From assembly GCF_014695725.1 (NCBI RefSeq), contig NZ_JACJOU010000033.1, forward strand, positions 186,001 through 250,000: DNA of 64,000 nucleotides, given 5' to 3'. The position numbers and the translations under genes were made by a program. Every line of letters starts with the position of its first letter. Position 1 is the stretch's first letter. Positions 56,168 through 64,000 of the stretch are shown here, in pieces. Origin of the DNA: Microcoleus sp. FACHB-672. Lineage in GTDB: Bacteria; Cyanobacteriota; Cyanobacteriia; Cyanobacteriales; Oscillatoriaceae. Under the pieces are notes generated by a model, which ran no database searches, was not told where the DNA came from, and saw only the letters and a list, made by a program, of their open reading frames with translations.

Positions 56168-56202
56168 GGGCATGGGGGATAGGGCATGGGGCATTGGGCA
56201 GT
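56168..56202. repeat. Tandem heptamer array (GGGCATG type)
   Basis: Consecutive 7-mers GGGCATG, GGGGATA, GGGCATG, GGGCATT and GGGCAGT occupy 56168-56202 in exact 7-bp phase. The unit is of the class common in cyanobacterial intergenic repeats. Confidence 0.85.
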
Positions 56203-56221
56203 CTCCCCCACTCAAAACTCC

Positions 56222-56250
56222 CCATCTCCCCCTTTTCTTAGAGGAGATGG
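56222..56250 (-). terminator. Stem-loop terminator downstream of leuS
   Basis: CCATCTCC (56222-56229) and GGAGATGG (56243-56250) form an 8-bp perfect stem with a 13-base loop. On the minus strand it is followed by GGAGTTTTGAG, a short U-run, consistent with termination of leuS, which ends at 56269. Confidence 0.65.
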
Positions 56251-56268
56251 AAGTCAGTTGAAGTAAAG

Positions 56269-58830
56269 TTAGCCAATCACAAAATTCACCAGTTTTCCAG
56301 GCACCACAATCACCTTTTTGATTTCCTTGCCTTCGATATGACGTTGCGCTACTTCAGATTCACGGGCATATTGTTCTAAAGCTTGCCGATCAGCGGCTGC
56401 CGGCACTTGAATGGTGCCTCTGGTTTTACCCATAATTTGAATCACTAGGGTAATTTCATCGACTACCAGGGCAGAAGCTTCTGCTTTTGGCCAACTTTGT
56501 TCATGCACTGAATCAGTATGACCAATCTCGTGCCACAATTCCTCAGCAATATGCGGCGCAAAGGGGGCTAAGAGACGAATCAGCGTCTCAATGCCTTCTG
56601 CATAAACCGGCGAATTTTTACACGCGGCATCTGAGAGGGCGTTGCTGAGTTTCATCAGTTCTGAAATGGCGGTATTAAATTGATAATCGCCTTCCAAATC
56701 TTCTGTCACTGCTTCAATTGCTGTGTGAATTGCCCGCCGCAAGTCTTTCTCAACTTTGCTCAGATCCCCGCCCTTGTAGGGTTTCGGGGGAGTGCTGCCG
56801 GCAAACTCTGTGACTAAGCGCCAAACACGATTCAGGAAGCGGGATTGACCTTCTACATCCGCATCATCCCACTCCAAATCTTTTTCCGGCGGCGCTTTGA
56901 AGAGGATAAACATCCGTGCCGTATCTGCCCCATATTTCGCCATGACTTCTAGGGGATCGACGCCGTTGTACTTGGACTTGGACATCTTTTCATAAAAAGC
57001 TTCCAGCGCTTCTCCCGTCTCTGGATCTTTCGGGGCACCGGCATTGACGTTTGCCGAGGGAATGTATTTGCCGGTTGTGGGGTTTTTGTAAGTCAAGCCC
57101 TGAACCATGCCTTGGGTAAGGAGGCGCTGGAAGGGTTCGTCAAAGTTGAGCCAGCCGCAATCGCGCAAAACCTTGACAAAAAAGCGCGAATATAGTAAAT
57201 GCAAGATTGCGTGTTCGATGCCGCCGACATACTGATCCACCGGCATCCAATCATTCACCTTTGCCGTATCGAAGGCTTGGGCGGAGTTCTGGGCGTCTGG
57301 GTAGCGCAAGAAATACCACGAGGAATCGATAAATGTATCCATCGTGTCGGTTTCCCGCTTTGCCGGCGTCCCGCAACTCGGACAGGGCACATTCACCCAG
57401 TTTTCTAACTGAGTTAGGGGTGAACCGCCGCGTCCGCTAAATTCCACATCTTCTGGCAGCTGCACCGGCAAGTCTGCGTCTGGCACCGGCACAATTCCAC
57501 ATTTAGGGCAGTGAATCACCGGAATCGGTGCCCCCCAATACCGCTGGCGGGAAATTAACCAATCTCTGAGCCGGTATTGTACTCGCGCTTTTCCGTATCC
57601 CTTTTCTTGGGCATACTCGACAATTGCCGATTTGGCTTCCGTTGAATCCATGCCGTTAAACTGGTCGGACTCAATCACCACTCCGGGTTCGGTGTAAGCT
57701 TGTTTCAGGGCGGCTTTTGGGTCTGCTGCATCTGCCGGCACAATCACCACTTTTATGGGGAGATTCTGTTGCGTGGCGAATTGGAAATCCCGCACATCGT
57801 GGGCCGGCACTCCCATGACTGCGCCGGTGCCATATTCATAGAGCACATAATCGGCAATCCAAATGGGAATTTCTGCGCCGGTGAAGGGATTGATGGCTTT
57901 GCCGCCGGTGGGAATTCCGCGTTTCGGTTTATCCTCGGCGGTGCGATCCAATTCACTTTGAGCGGATACTTCTTTAATAAAGGCGTCTACCGCTTCCTGC
58001 CGGTCTGGGGTGGTGACGCGAGGTGTGAGCGGATGTTCGGGGGCCAAAACCACGTAAGTCACGCCATAGACGGTATCTGGGCGCGTGGTAAAGACTGCGA
58101 TTTTCTCATCGAATCCGATAATCGGGAATTCTAAATAAGCGCCGGTGGATTTGCCAATCCAGTTGGCCTGCATCAACTTCACCCGTTCAGGCCAGCCGGT
58201 TAATTTATCGAGATCGTTGAGCAATTGTTCGGCATAGTCGGTAATTTTGAGGAACCACTGCCGCAACAATTTGCGCTCTACTTTAGCACCGGAACGCCAA
58301 GACCGGCCCTCGTTATCAACTTGCTCATTTGCCAGCACAGTTTGATCGATCGGGTCCCAGTTAACGGCAGCTTCTTTTTGGTAAGCAAGGCCGGCTTTTA
58401 AAAATTGTAAGAAAATCCACTGCGTCCACTTGTAATAATCGGGCGAACAGGTGGCAATTTCTCGACTCCAATCGAAGGAGATACCGAGTTTTTGCAATTG
58501 CCCTTTCATTTGGGCAATATTTTGATACGTCCACTTTGCTGGGGGAATGCCGCGTTCGATCGCCGCATTTTCTGCCGGCAGTCCAAAGGCATCCCAACCC
58601 ATTGGACTGAGAACCCGATACCCTTGCATCCGTTTCAGTCGGGCAATCACATCTGTAATGGTGTAGACACGGACGTGTCCCATGTGCAGACTGCCTGAAG
58701 GGTAGGGAAACATAGACAGGGCATAGAATTTCGGTTTCTCTGTTTCTGCCGGTGTTTCAGCTAAGCCTCGCTCAGTCCAAGTCTGTTGCCACTTCTGTTC
58801 TATAGATCCGGGGTTGTAACGGGACTCCAC
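56269..58830 (-). CDS. leuS: Leucyl-tRNA synthetase
   Basis: A class I synthetase that charges tRNA-Leu, 853 residues from GTG 58830, which matches the bacterial length and the family start [18 protein letters not shown]. The GTG has GGAG about nine bases upstream. A longer frame to 58902 would add 24 residues and is not supported. The HIGH-type motif is LHMGHVRVY, and the KMSKS motif [13 protein letters not shown]. The editing domain ([28 protein letters not shown]) is complete, with TRPDT intact. It also has the zinc-binding-like CPKCG and CPSCG of the ZN-1 insertion. It is a solitary minus-strand gene with a terminator. Confidence 0.96.
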   Translation of the reverse strand: MESRYNPGSIEQKWQQTWTERGLAETPAETEKPKFYALSMFPYPSGSLHMGHVRVYTITDVIARLKRMQGYRVLSPMGWDAFGLPAENAAIERGIPPAKWTYQNIAQMKGQLQKLGISFDWSREIATCSPDYYKWTQWIFLQFLKAGLAYQKEAAVNWDPIDQTVLANEQVDNEGRSWRSGAKVERKLLRQWFLKITDYAEQLLNDLDKLTGWPERVKLMQANWIGKSTGAYLEFPIIGFDEKIAVFTTRPDTVYGVTYVVLAPEHPLTPRVTTPDRQEAVDAFIKEVSAQSELDRTAEDKPKRGIPTGGKAINPFTGAEIPIWIADYVLYEYGTGAVMGVPAHDVRDFQFATQQNLPIKVVIVPADAADPKAALKQAYTEPGVVIESDQFNGMDSTEAKSAIVEYAQEKGYGKARVQYRLRDWLISRQRYWGAPIPVIHCPKCGIVPVPDADLPVQLPEDVEFSGRGGSPLTQLENWVNVPCPSCGTPAKRETDTMDTFIDSSWYFLRYPDAQNSAQAFDTAKVNDWMPVDQYVGGIEHAILHLLYSRFFVKVLRDCGWLNFDEPFQRLLTQGMVQGLTYKNPTTGKYIPSANVNAGAPKDPETGEALEAFYEKMSKSKYNGVDPLEVMAKYGADTARMFILFKAPPEKDLEWDDADVEGQSRFLNRVWRLVTEFAGSTPPKPYKGGDLSKVEKDLRRAIHTAIEAVTEDLEGDYQFNTAISELMKLSNALSDAACKNSPVYAEGIETLIRLLAPFAPHIAEELWHEIGHTDSVHEQSWPKAEASALVVDEITLVIQIMGKTRGTIQVPAAADRQALEQYARESEVAQRHIEGKEIKKVIVVPGKLVNFVIG

Positions 58831-59099
58831 GAACGGAACTCCTCGATGATTAATACTGTTTATCCGCCTTGATATTTTTACATACTCTCGCTCCCGTGCC
58901 ACTATCCTGATTTAAGGAGATATTGTCGTGCCGGTGTGCGTCCCGATAGCAGCTAGGCCGGCGGTTTAAATCTGGAGGCAGGGCAATTCGATAACTCACT
59001 TTGTTAAATCATAGAGCCTTGAAAATTCCTCGATTGCCAATGCCACTTTATAGCTCAACGAGACTTTTTAAATTTGCATTCACCGGCACCCTATTCCTA

Positions 59100-59768
59100 T
59101 CAAGCAGCTTTTTTTCCAAAACTCTTGAGCCGATTTAACCACTTCTGCCAGTAGTCAAGCAATTGTTCGCGTTCAAACATAAATATTTCTGCATCTTCAC
59201 CTGGAAGCGCTACGACAATCAAAGCATTAACAATTTTGCAGCCAAACAATCTGTCCTTATAACAGCGATTAATTGCGCCACCATAAGCTACAAGTTGTAA
59301 AGGTTTATCGTAAAATTTTCCCAATCGCAATTTAGGTTCTTCAGCAGTCGTCCACTCAATAATGCAGGGAAGACCTTGATAACGGGCAACTAAATCAACT
59401 TTTCCCGCGTATCCTTCCACATAATTTGGCACAACTGCCTCGACAAACTGAATGTCGCTCAGTTTCTCCAATACCTGCTGAACGCTATAACAATAGGGCT
59501 GAATCAGGCTGGAAGCATTGGGAGATGACCCTTGCAAATACTCCTTAACCCATTGATGCAATAGTTTTCCTCGGCGACGGCTAGTTTGGGCAATGCGACT
59601 CGCCTCTGCCTGCCCTACTTTACTACGCCAATTAGAAAGAGCAGCTACAGACTCACTAGGCTGTGTAGCCTTAAGTATCGTAGTAACGGCTGGTAGCCGG
59701 ATGCCCTTTTCGTCTTGGTAGTAAAACCGTCCATTAACCTGGGTTCCTTTCATCAGAAGAATCTCCAA
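59100..59768 (-). CDS. PD-(D/E)XK nuclease-like protein (MGME1/Cas4-like), lysine of the core motif replaced
   Basis: A 222-residue protein of the RecB/Cas4/MGME1 nuclease type. It shows AVTTILKATQP (27-37), R66GKLLH71, Glu110 in FVEAVVPN, the GxVD core with Asp125 (AGKVDLVARY), Glu138 in CIIEWTTA, and YDKPLQLVAYGG (Gln158). In the family the third motif is normally D/E-W-K-T. Here Lys is Thr140, so the catalytic lysine is absent or has migrated (Lys146 of EEPKLRL is near). The start could also be Met6 (MKGTQVNG). It is divergent from the NACHT gene. A role in DNA processing or defence is an inference. Confidence 0.75.
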   Translation of the reverse strand: MEILLMKGTQVNGRFYYQDEKGIRLPAVTTILKATQPSESVAALSNWRSKVGQAEASRIAQTSRRRGKLLHQWVKEYLQGSSPNASSLIQPYCYSVQQVLEKLSDIQFVEAVVPNYVEGYAGKVDLVARYQGLPCIIEWTTAEEPKLRLGKFYDKPLQLVAYGGAINRCYKDRLFGCKIVNALIVVALPGEDAEIFMFEREQLLDYWQKWLNRLKSFGKKAA

Positions 59769-59999
59769 AAAGTTGCTAAATTCAATCTCGCAATTTAGCT
59801 TTAGAGATATCTCTCACTTTGAGGCTGACTTAGACTGACTTAGGCTGACCTATTTACAATCTTGCTACAATTTTCAGTTTTAGCCTGTTATTCAACATCG
59901 TTCTTGCTCCAGAATAAGTAATATCAGAGCAGGCTTAACTGTGGTTTAGAGCTGAATGCAGCTAGTGAACTCGCTTTCAGATAATGGAGAGATTGGCCG
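59769..59999. promoter_or_regulatory. Divergent promoter region of nuclease-like and NACHT genes
   Basis: It contains a perfect 12-bp palindrome AGAGATATCTCT at 59803-59814 and three direct 10-bp repeats at 59824-59833, 59834-59843 and 59844-59853 (GCTGACTTAG, ACTGACTTAG, GCTGACCTAT). A 10-bp period places each copy on the same face of the helix, as expected for cooperative repressor or activator binding. AT-rich sequence follows toward 59900. The NACHT start at 60000 has GGAGAG eight bases upstream. Confidence 0.65.
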
Positions 60000-61187
60000 A
60001 TGCCACTGCCGCGTAACTTTTTAATTGAAATGGCTCGTAAGTATGAGCTTTCGCCAGAGCAAGAGGATGCTTTCGTAATCTGGTTTAGCAGTAACAGGAC
60101 AGAGTTGGAGATAGCAACAGAACTCCATATCACTAACAGTGCGCTTACCACCCGCATGGGCCACGTTTATAGGAAGTTTCGCATCAACGGCAAAGGCCCA
60201 GGTAAATATGGTCGCTTGCTTAATTTTCTGACTACTGAGTTTCGGAAGTCTAAGCCTTCAGATTCTCCATCTTCTAATCTGTCAGAGGACGATCTGAATG
60301 ATTTGGTGCAAGAGGTGCGCTCCTATTGCCGTGAGATGATTCAAGACCAATGTGGCACAATTAAATCCCTCACCATGTCACAACCTATCGATGTGAATGA
60401 ACTCTACACCAACGTCAACATTCTGGAAAAAATTCCCAGTCGCCAGTGGCGCGAAGTTGATGAAATGGTACAAGAGTGTAACCCGGAAAACTTCGCTCGC
60501 TTTGGACTTGGCGAAGTAACTGATAGACGGATACCAGGACTAGAAGCAGTTGAGAAATACTCAAAATTGATGGTGTTGGGTAAGCCAGGGTCAGGAAAAA
60601 CTACATTTTTGAAGCATTTAGCAATCCAGTGCAATACAGGTAAATTTCAAGGTCATCCCATCCCAGTTTTTATCACACTCAAAGACTTTGCAGAAGCAGA
60701 AAGAAAACCTAGCTTACTGGAATACATCACCCAGAGGTTTTTTGATTGTGATGTCTCTGTTGACCAAATAGCTGTACTTTTGAAGCACGGTAAGATACTG
60801 GTTTTACTTGATGGTTTGGATGAAGTAAAAGTTGAGGATAACAACCGTGTCATCAAGCAAGTTCGTGATTTTTCTGACAAGTTTCGCACCAATCAGTTTG
60901 TAATTACCTGTCGGATTGCAGCAAGTAACTATACTTTTGATAAGTTTAAAGATATTGAAGTCGCTGATTTTGATGACGAACAGATTAAAACCTTTGTTCA
61001 TAAGTGGTTTAAAACTAATCAAACAGTTAAAGTAAAAGAATTTATTAAACAACTTAGTAAAAATGATTCAATTCGAGAACTGGCAACCAATCCGCTACTA
61101 CTGACACTATTATGTTGGGTGTTTGAAGAATCAGATAAATTCCCTTTTAATCGTTCAGAACTTTATGAACGAGGAGTAGATACCTAA
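60000..61187 (+). pseudogene. NACHT-domain NTPase, N-terminal part, cut by a frameshift
   Basis: 395 residues open the first half of a bacterial NLR-like NACHT protein. An N-terminal helix-turn-helix-type domain covers about 1-85 (LSPEQEDAFVIWF ... EIATELHITNSALTTRMGHVYRKF), as in many cyanobacterial STAND ATPases. The NACHT NTPase follows with Walker A LGKPGSGKTT (about 193-202), Walker B ILVLLDGLDEV (about 263-273) and TCRIAAS. ATNPLLLTLLCWVF is the winged-helix start. It ends at TAA 61185 right after YERGVDT. The same protein continues in the frame one base back, so a deleted base is likely. NACHT proteins act as phage sensors. Whether this copy works depends on whether the frameshift is real. 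Confidence 0.85.
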
Positions 61188-62323
61188 TAAAAAAATGGGA
61201 TGAAACGCGAAAAATTGAGCGAGAGCAGGTTTATAAAAATTTATCAGTGCAGGGCAAGAAAGATTTACTGAGTCAAATTGCCTTAATCACATTTGAGCGA
61301 GGAGACTATTTCTTTAAACGGAAAGAAATAGAGCAGTATATTTCTGATTACATCCACCATCTACCTGATGCTCAAAACAACCCGGAGGCATTGCAACTGG
61401 ATAGTGAGGCAGTTTTGAAGTCCATTGAAGCGCAGCATGGGTTATTGGTAGAACGGGCGCAAAATATTTACTCTTTCTCTCATCTGACGTTTCAAGAGTA
61501 TTTCACGGCGAAAAAGTTTGTTGAGCGTGCAGATTGGCAAAACTTGGTCAGCCACATTACTGAATACCGATGGCAAGAAGTATTTTTACTAGCAGTTACC
61601 ATGATAAAGTCTGCTGATGAGTTACTGCGGCTGATGAAGAAAAAAATTGATGCACTTATAGCTTTGGATGAAAAATTGCAGCAGTTCCTCATCTGGGTAA
61701 GTCAGAAATCCTGTTCAGTTGAGGTTCCTTACAAGCCAGTAGCAGTTAGGGCTTTTTACATGGGCTATGACCTTGACGTTTTCCGCGTCTTTGCCCGTGA
61801 CCTTGACCTGAACCTTGACGCTCAACTAGATATTGTTCTTGCTTTTAAGCTTGAGCTTCCTCCAAACCGTGACCTTAAACTTGAACTTAAGCTGGATCGT
61901 AACCTAGCTATTGAACTTTATCTTGATTGTGCCCTTGGCCTATCTGTTGTCCGTACCCATGCCTTTTACCTTGCCCTTGATCTGGCTGTTGATGTTGCTC
62001 CTGAACTGGCTCAAGCACTGGAAGAACTTAAGGGGCAACTACTGGGCTTAAATAGTGATACGGAGATAAAAGAAATATTAAAGCAATGGGAGGAAAAAAA
62101 AGGTCAAGCTTGGACTGAACAATTAAGAGCGGTGATGATTAAGCATAGAAATATCGGTCACGATTGGCACTTCAACGAACAGCAGAAGGAACTACTTGAA
62201 CAGTATTACGAGGCTAATATGTTGCTGGTAGATTGTTTGAATAGTGATTGTGAGGTGTCCTGTGAGGTGCGGCAGAAAATAGAGGATACGTTGTTGTTAC
62301 CCATCTGTGAAATCAAAGAATAA
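61184..62323 (+). pseudogene. NACHT-domain NTPase, C-terminal part (continuation after frameshift)
   Basis: The continuation reads from 61184 as LIKKWDETRKIEREQVYKNL..., exactly what NACHT homologues have after the ...YEEGLD segment, down to ...SQIALITFERGDYFF, EAQHGLLVERAQNIYSFSHLTFQEYFTAKKF and a C-terminal repeat-like region rich in D-L-D/L-x-L motifs (about 61770-62010). The separate start at GTG 61247 is probably not used. If the missing base is restored the whole protein is about 774 residues. It ends with TAA at 62321-62323. The Leu/Asp-rich C-terminus is the likely ligand-sensing part. Confidence 0.8.
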
Positions 62324-62795
62324 AAACATAAAAATTTAATCGTATTATTATATCAATTAATGCCGCAATTGGTGCCGGCCACAAGCTAAAAATTTGTACT
62401 GCTGTAAGATGTCAGTACCCCAACGCTTGAATTGGTAAAATTGAGAGATCTGTTTAAAATTATTAGCAGTGTTTAGCCTGTGCGCCCTCTCCTATCCAAA
62501 TAACCGGCCAAATTAAAGAGCCGTCGCTTGAGGAGACTGATTTTTTTGGGTGCTGGTAGGATGCTCGCCCTAACGCGTTTGCCTCTGCGAGGGTGAACCC
62601 TAAAAAAGTAAAAACTAAAAAGGCACGTAATAATTTATTTGTCAATATTGCTTTGCTTATTCTATGATTTATTAATCAGGGTAACGCTTAATTTTATAGT
62701 TAATTAATACCCTTGCGTGAAGGCTTAGCAGTCAGAGCAAGAGGCATCTACAGGGTAATTTTCAGCGAACCAATTGTAGATAGGAGCGTTAAACG
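62324..62795. other. Intergenic region between NACHT and RTX/Calx-beta genes
   Basis: AT-rich sequence of about 470 bases. A 60-codon minus-strand frame (62463-62645) has a hydrophobic start resembling a signal peptide but begins with TTG, has no ribosome site and has a weak composition. I treat it as unsupported. The promoter of the adhesin-like gene should lie near 62700-62780. No strong hairpin was found. Confidence 0.45.
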
Positions 62796-64000
62796 ATGGC
62801 TTTATTCTTAGGCGATGATACAAATGACACGTTAATTGGCAGCGTTGGAAATGATCTTTTCATCGGTGCCCTCGGAAATGACAGTTTAATCGGGGGATTA
62901 GGCAATGATATTGTCTTTGGCGAAGAGGAAAATGACGTTTTATTGGGCGGCGGTGGCAATGACGTTTTATTGGGCGGCAGCGGCAATGACAGTTTAGATG
63001 GAGACGACGGCAACGATACCCTCTATGGGGGTGAGGGAAATAATACTTTAACCGGCGGTGCCGGTGTTGATGTCTTTGCCCTCGGTTTTTCTGGGGATTT
63101 GGGACAAGATATTATTACCGACTTTGAGTTTGGTGTAGACAGAATTGGCTTGCCGGCTGAAATCGATCTTGCTCAAGTAAGGACACAAATTCTTCCCGTC
63201 AGTTCAAATTCAGGCATCGTTTTAATTACCTTTTTGCAACAAACCAACAGTCGTCCTCTCATTTTGGCACAGTTAGATTATCAGGGCGATCCTCCAGACT
63301 TGTCTAATCTGAGCGATTTATTAGTGCCGGTGAACCCGATTAGCAGTGCTTTAGAATTTAGCACCCCCACATTTGCGTTTAATGAAAATGGGGTGCCGGT
63401 GGCAGCGGTAACTGTGAATAGAGTTGGTAGCACGAGCGGAGAAGTCAGCGCAACGATTAACCTAAGCGATGGAACCGGCACAGCTTTTCAAGATTACATC
63501 AACACCCCTATTCAGGTAAATTTTGCTGAGGGAGAAACGACGCAAACCGTCTCCATTCCTATCCTAGATGATACCGCCATTGAAAACACTGAAACCATAA
63601 ATTTGAGCTTAATAAACCCCACCGGAGGAGCAACAATTGGGGCGCAAAATACTGCAACTGTCAACATTTTTGATGATGATGTTGCCTTGCAGTTTAGTGA
63701 TGCCTCCTTTAGCGTTAATGAGGATGGCACACCTGTCGCTCAAGTCACGATAACTCGCACCGGCATTCTGGATCGAGAAGTCGGTGCCACCCTGACGCTT
63801 ACAAATGGCACTGCCACCGCCGCCGAAGATTATGAAAACCCGCCAATCCAGCTAAACTTTGCTTCAGGGGAAGCAAATAAAACCGTAACAATTCCCATTG
63901 TTGATGATGCCTTAGTGGAAGGATCAGAAACCATTAATTTAGCCTTAGAAAACCTCACGGGCGGGGCAACGATTGGAGCGCAAAGTACGACAAATCTGAC
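62796..64000 (+). CDS. RTX-repeat and Calx-beta protein (partial, runs off the edge)
   Basis: A large secreted, cell-surface-type protein whose end is outside the window (401 codons and two bases visible). The ATG at 62796 follows TAGGAG. Residues about 7-95 are RTX calcium-binding nonapeptides of the GGxGND type (GGLGND, GGGGND, GGSGND, GDDGND), ending in TGGAGVDVFALGFSGD. From about 185 on there are Calx-beta domains of about 110 residues (FNENGVPVAAVTVNR...ILDDT; FSVNEDGTPVAQVTITR...IVDDA). RTX blocks are usually C-terminal, so an N-terminal block is notable. Calcium-dependent adhesion or matrix anchoring is the usual role. No signal peptide is seen, consistent with type I secretion from a C-terminal signal. 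Confidence 0.85.
   Translation, partial: MALFLGDDTNDTLIGSVGNDLFIGALGNDSLIGGLGNDIVFGEEENDVLLGGGGNDVLLGGSGNDSLDGDDGNDTLYGGEGNNTLTGGAGVDVFALGFSGDLGQDIITDFEFGVDRIGLPAEIDLAQVRTQILPVSSNSGIVLITFLQQTNSRPLILAQLDYQGDPPDLSNLSDLLVPVNPISSALEFSTPTFAFNENGVPVAAVTVNRVGSTSGEVSATINLSDGTGTAFQDYINTPIQVNFAEGETTQTVSIPILDDTAIENTETINLSLINPTGGATIGAQNTATVNIFDDDVALQFSDASFSVNEDGTPVAQVTITRTGILDREVGATLTLTNGTATAAEDYENPPIQLNFASGEANKTVTIPIVDDALVEGSETINLALENLTGGATIGAQSTTNL

Larger units (their letters stand above)
55957..56268. other. Intergenic region with heptamer array and terminator
   Basis: The gap between leuS and the polysaccharide locus. It contains five heptamers (56168-56202) and the leuS terminator hairpin (56222-56250). 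The GT4 promoter should lie in the rightmost part on the minus strand, near 55970-56150, which is AT-rich. No open frame. Confidence 0.6.

Noticed and set aside
61185-61200. Programmed ribosomal frameshift in the NACHT gene at the run of seven A
   Set aside because: Two in-frame TAA codons precede the A-run, so slippage there cannot extend the first frame, and no standard slippery heptamer is present before the stop.
62463-62645. 60-codon minus-strand frame with a signal-peptide-like start
   Set aside because: TTG start without Shine-Dalgarno, short, and composition not convincing after the hydrophobic part.
1-64000. CRISPR array or cas operon
   Set aside because: No array of 25-40 bp direct repeats with regular spacers was seen. 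The nuclease-like gene at 59100 resembles Cas4 only in fold, and no other cas gene is present.

Overview
The window is cyanobacterial chromosome, most likely from a filamentous species. The evidence is the photosystem II subunit PsbZ next to ribH, a GUN4-domain kinase, the SePSK-type D-ribulose kinase, an MHYT sensor kinase, NACHT proteins of the style abundant in filamentous genomes, and several 7-bp tandem repeats of the kind found in those genomes. The genus cannot be fixed from the sequence. The hexamer GCCGGC and its half-site are strikingly frequent on both strands, while the usual cyanobacterial HIP1 octamer GCGATCGC was noticed only about three times.

Layout. (1) 0-6.6 kb is housekeeping: the end of an unknown protein, proA with a small membrane protein, tRNA-Gly, psbZ-ribH, and a DHH-CBS-tRNA nucleotidyltransferase fusion. 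(2) 6.7-13 kb is a sensory block: a lone substrate-binding lipoprotein followed by three chemoreceptors, with no permease, CheA or CheW. (3) 13.8-26.3 kb is mixed housekeeping: a sirohydrochlorin/cobalt chelatase, Mn catalase, a Ser/Thr kinase with GUN4, a DUF4359 protein, tRNA-His, PcrA helicase, D-ribulokinase, an ABC ATPase, ScpB, a DUF760 protein, an HtrA protease and a DUF1857-like protein. (4) 27.4-30.6 kb encodes an MHYT-PAS-GAF histidine kinase. (5) 30.7-56 kb is a large exopolysaccharide (Wzx/Wzy-type) locus, almost all on the minus strand. It holds four GT4-like and three GT2 glycosyltransferases, a Wzx flippase, a Wzy/O-antigen-ligase-like polymerase, a Gfo/Idh/MocA-epimerase fusion, a membrane-anchored glycoside-hydrolase-like protein with FnIII, and a 2-oxoglutarate/Fe(II) oxygenase. 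Two genes interrupt it: a 1715-residue plus-strand megasynthase (acyl/aryl adenylation, ketoreductase, carrier protein, Cys-nucleophile thioesterase) and an ApeA/HEPN-like putative abortive-infection gene. (6) 56.2-58.9 kb is leuS. (7) 59.1-62.3 kb is a divergent pair, a PD-(D/E)XK-type nuclease-like gene and a NACHT NTPase gene split by a one-base frameshift. They share an upstream region with a 12-bp palindrome and three 10-bp direct repeats. (8) 62.8 kb to the end is the start of an RTX/Calx-beta adhesin-like protein.

How the parts work together. The polysaccharide locus has repeat-unit assembly (glycosyltransferases), sugar modification (the oxidoreductase/epimerase fusion), flipping (Wzx), polymerisation (Wzy-like) and probable trimming (the GH-like protein). 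The embedded megasynthase could make a small hydroxy- or keto-acyl group. Whether that group decorates the polymer or is a separate metabolite is an inference. ApeA-like and NACHT genes at and near the edges make this an accessory region with phage-defence content. The most unusual items are the stand-alone A-KR-ACP-TE megasynthase, the two-enzyme fusion, the NACHT/nuclease divergent pair, and tandem repeats incorporated into the reading frame of the nucleotidyltransferase.
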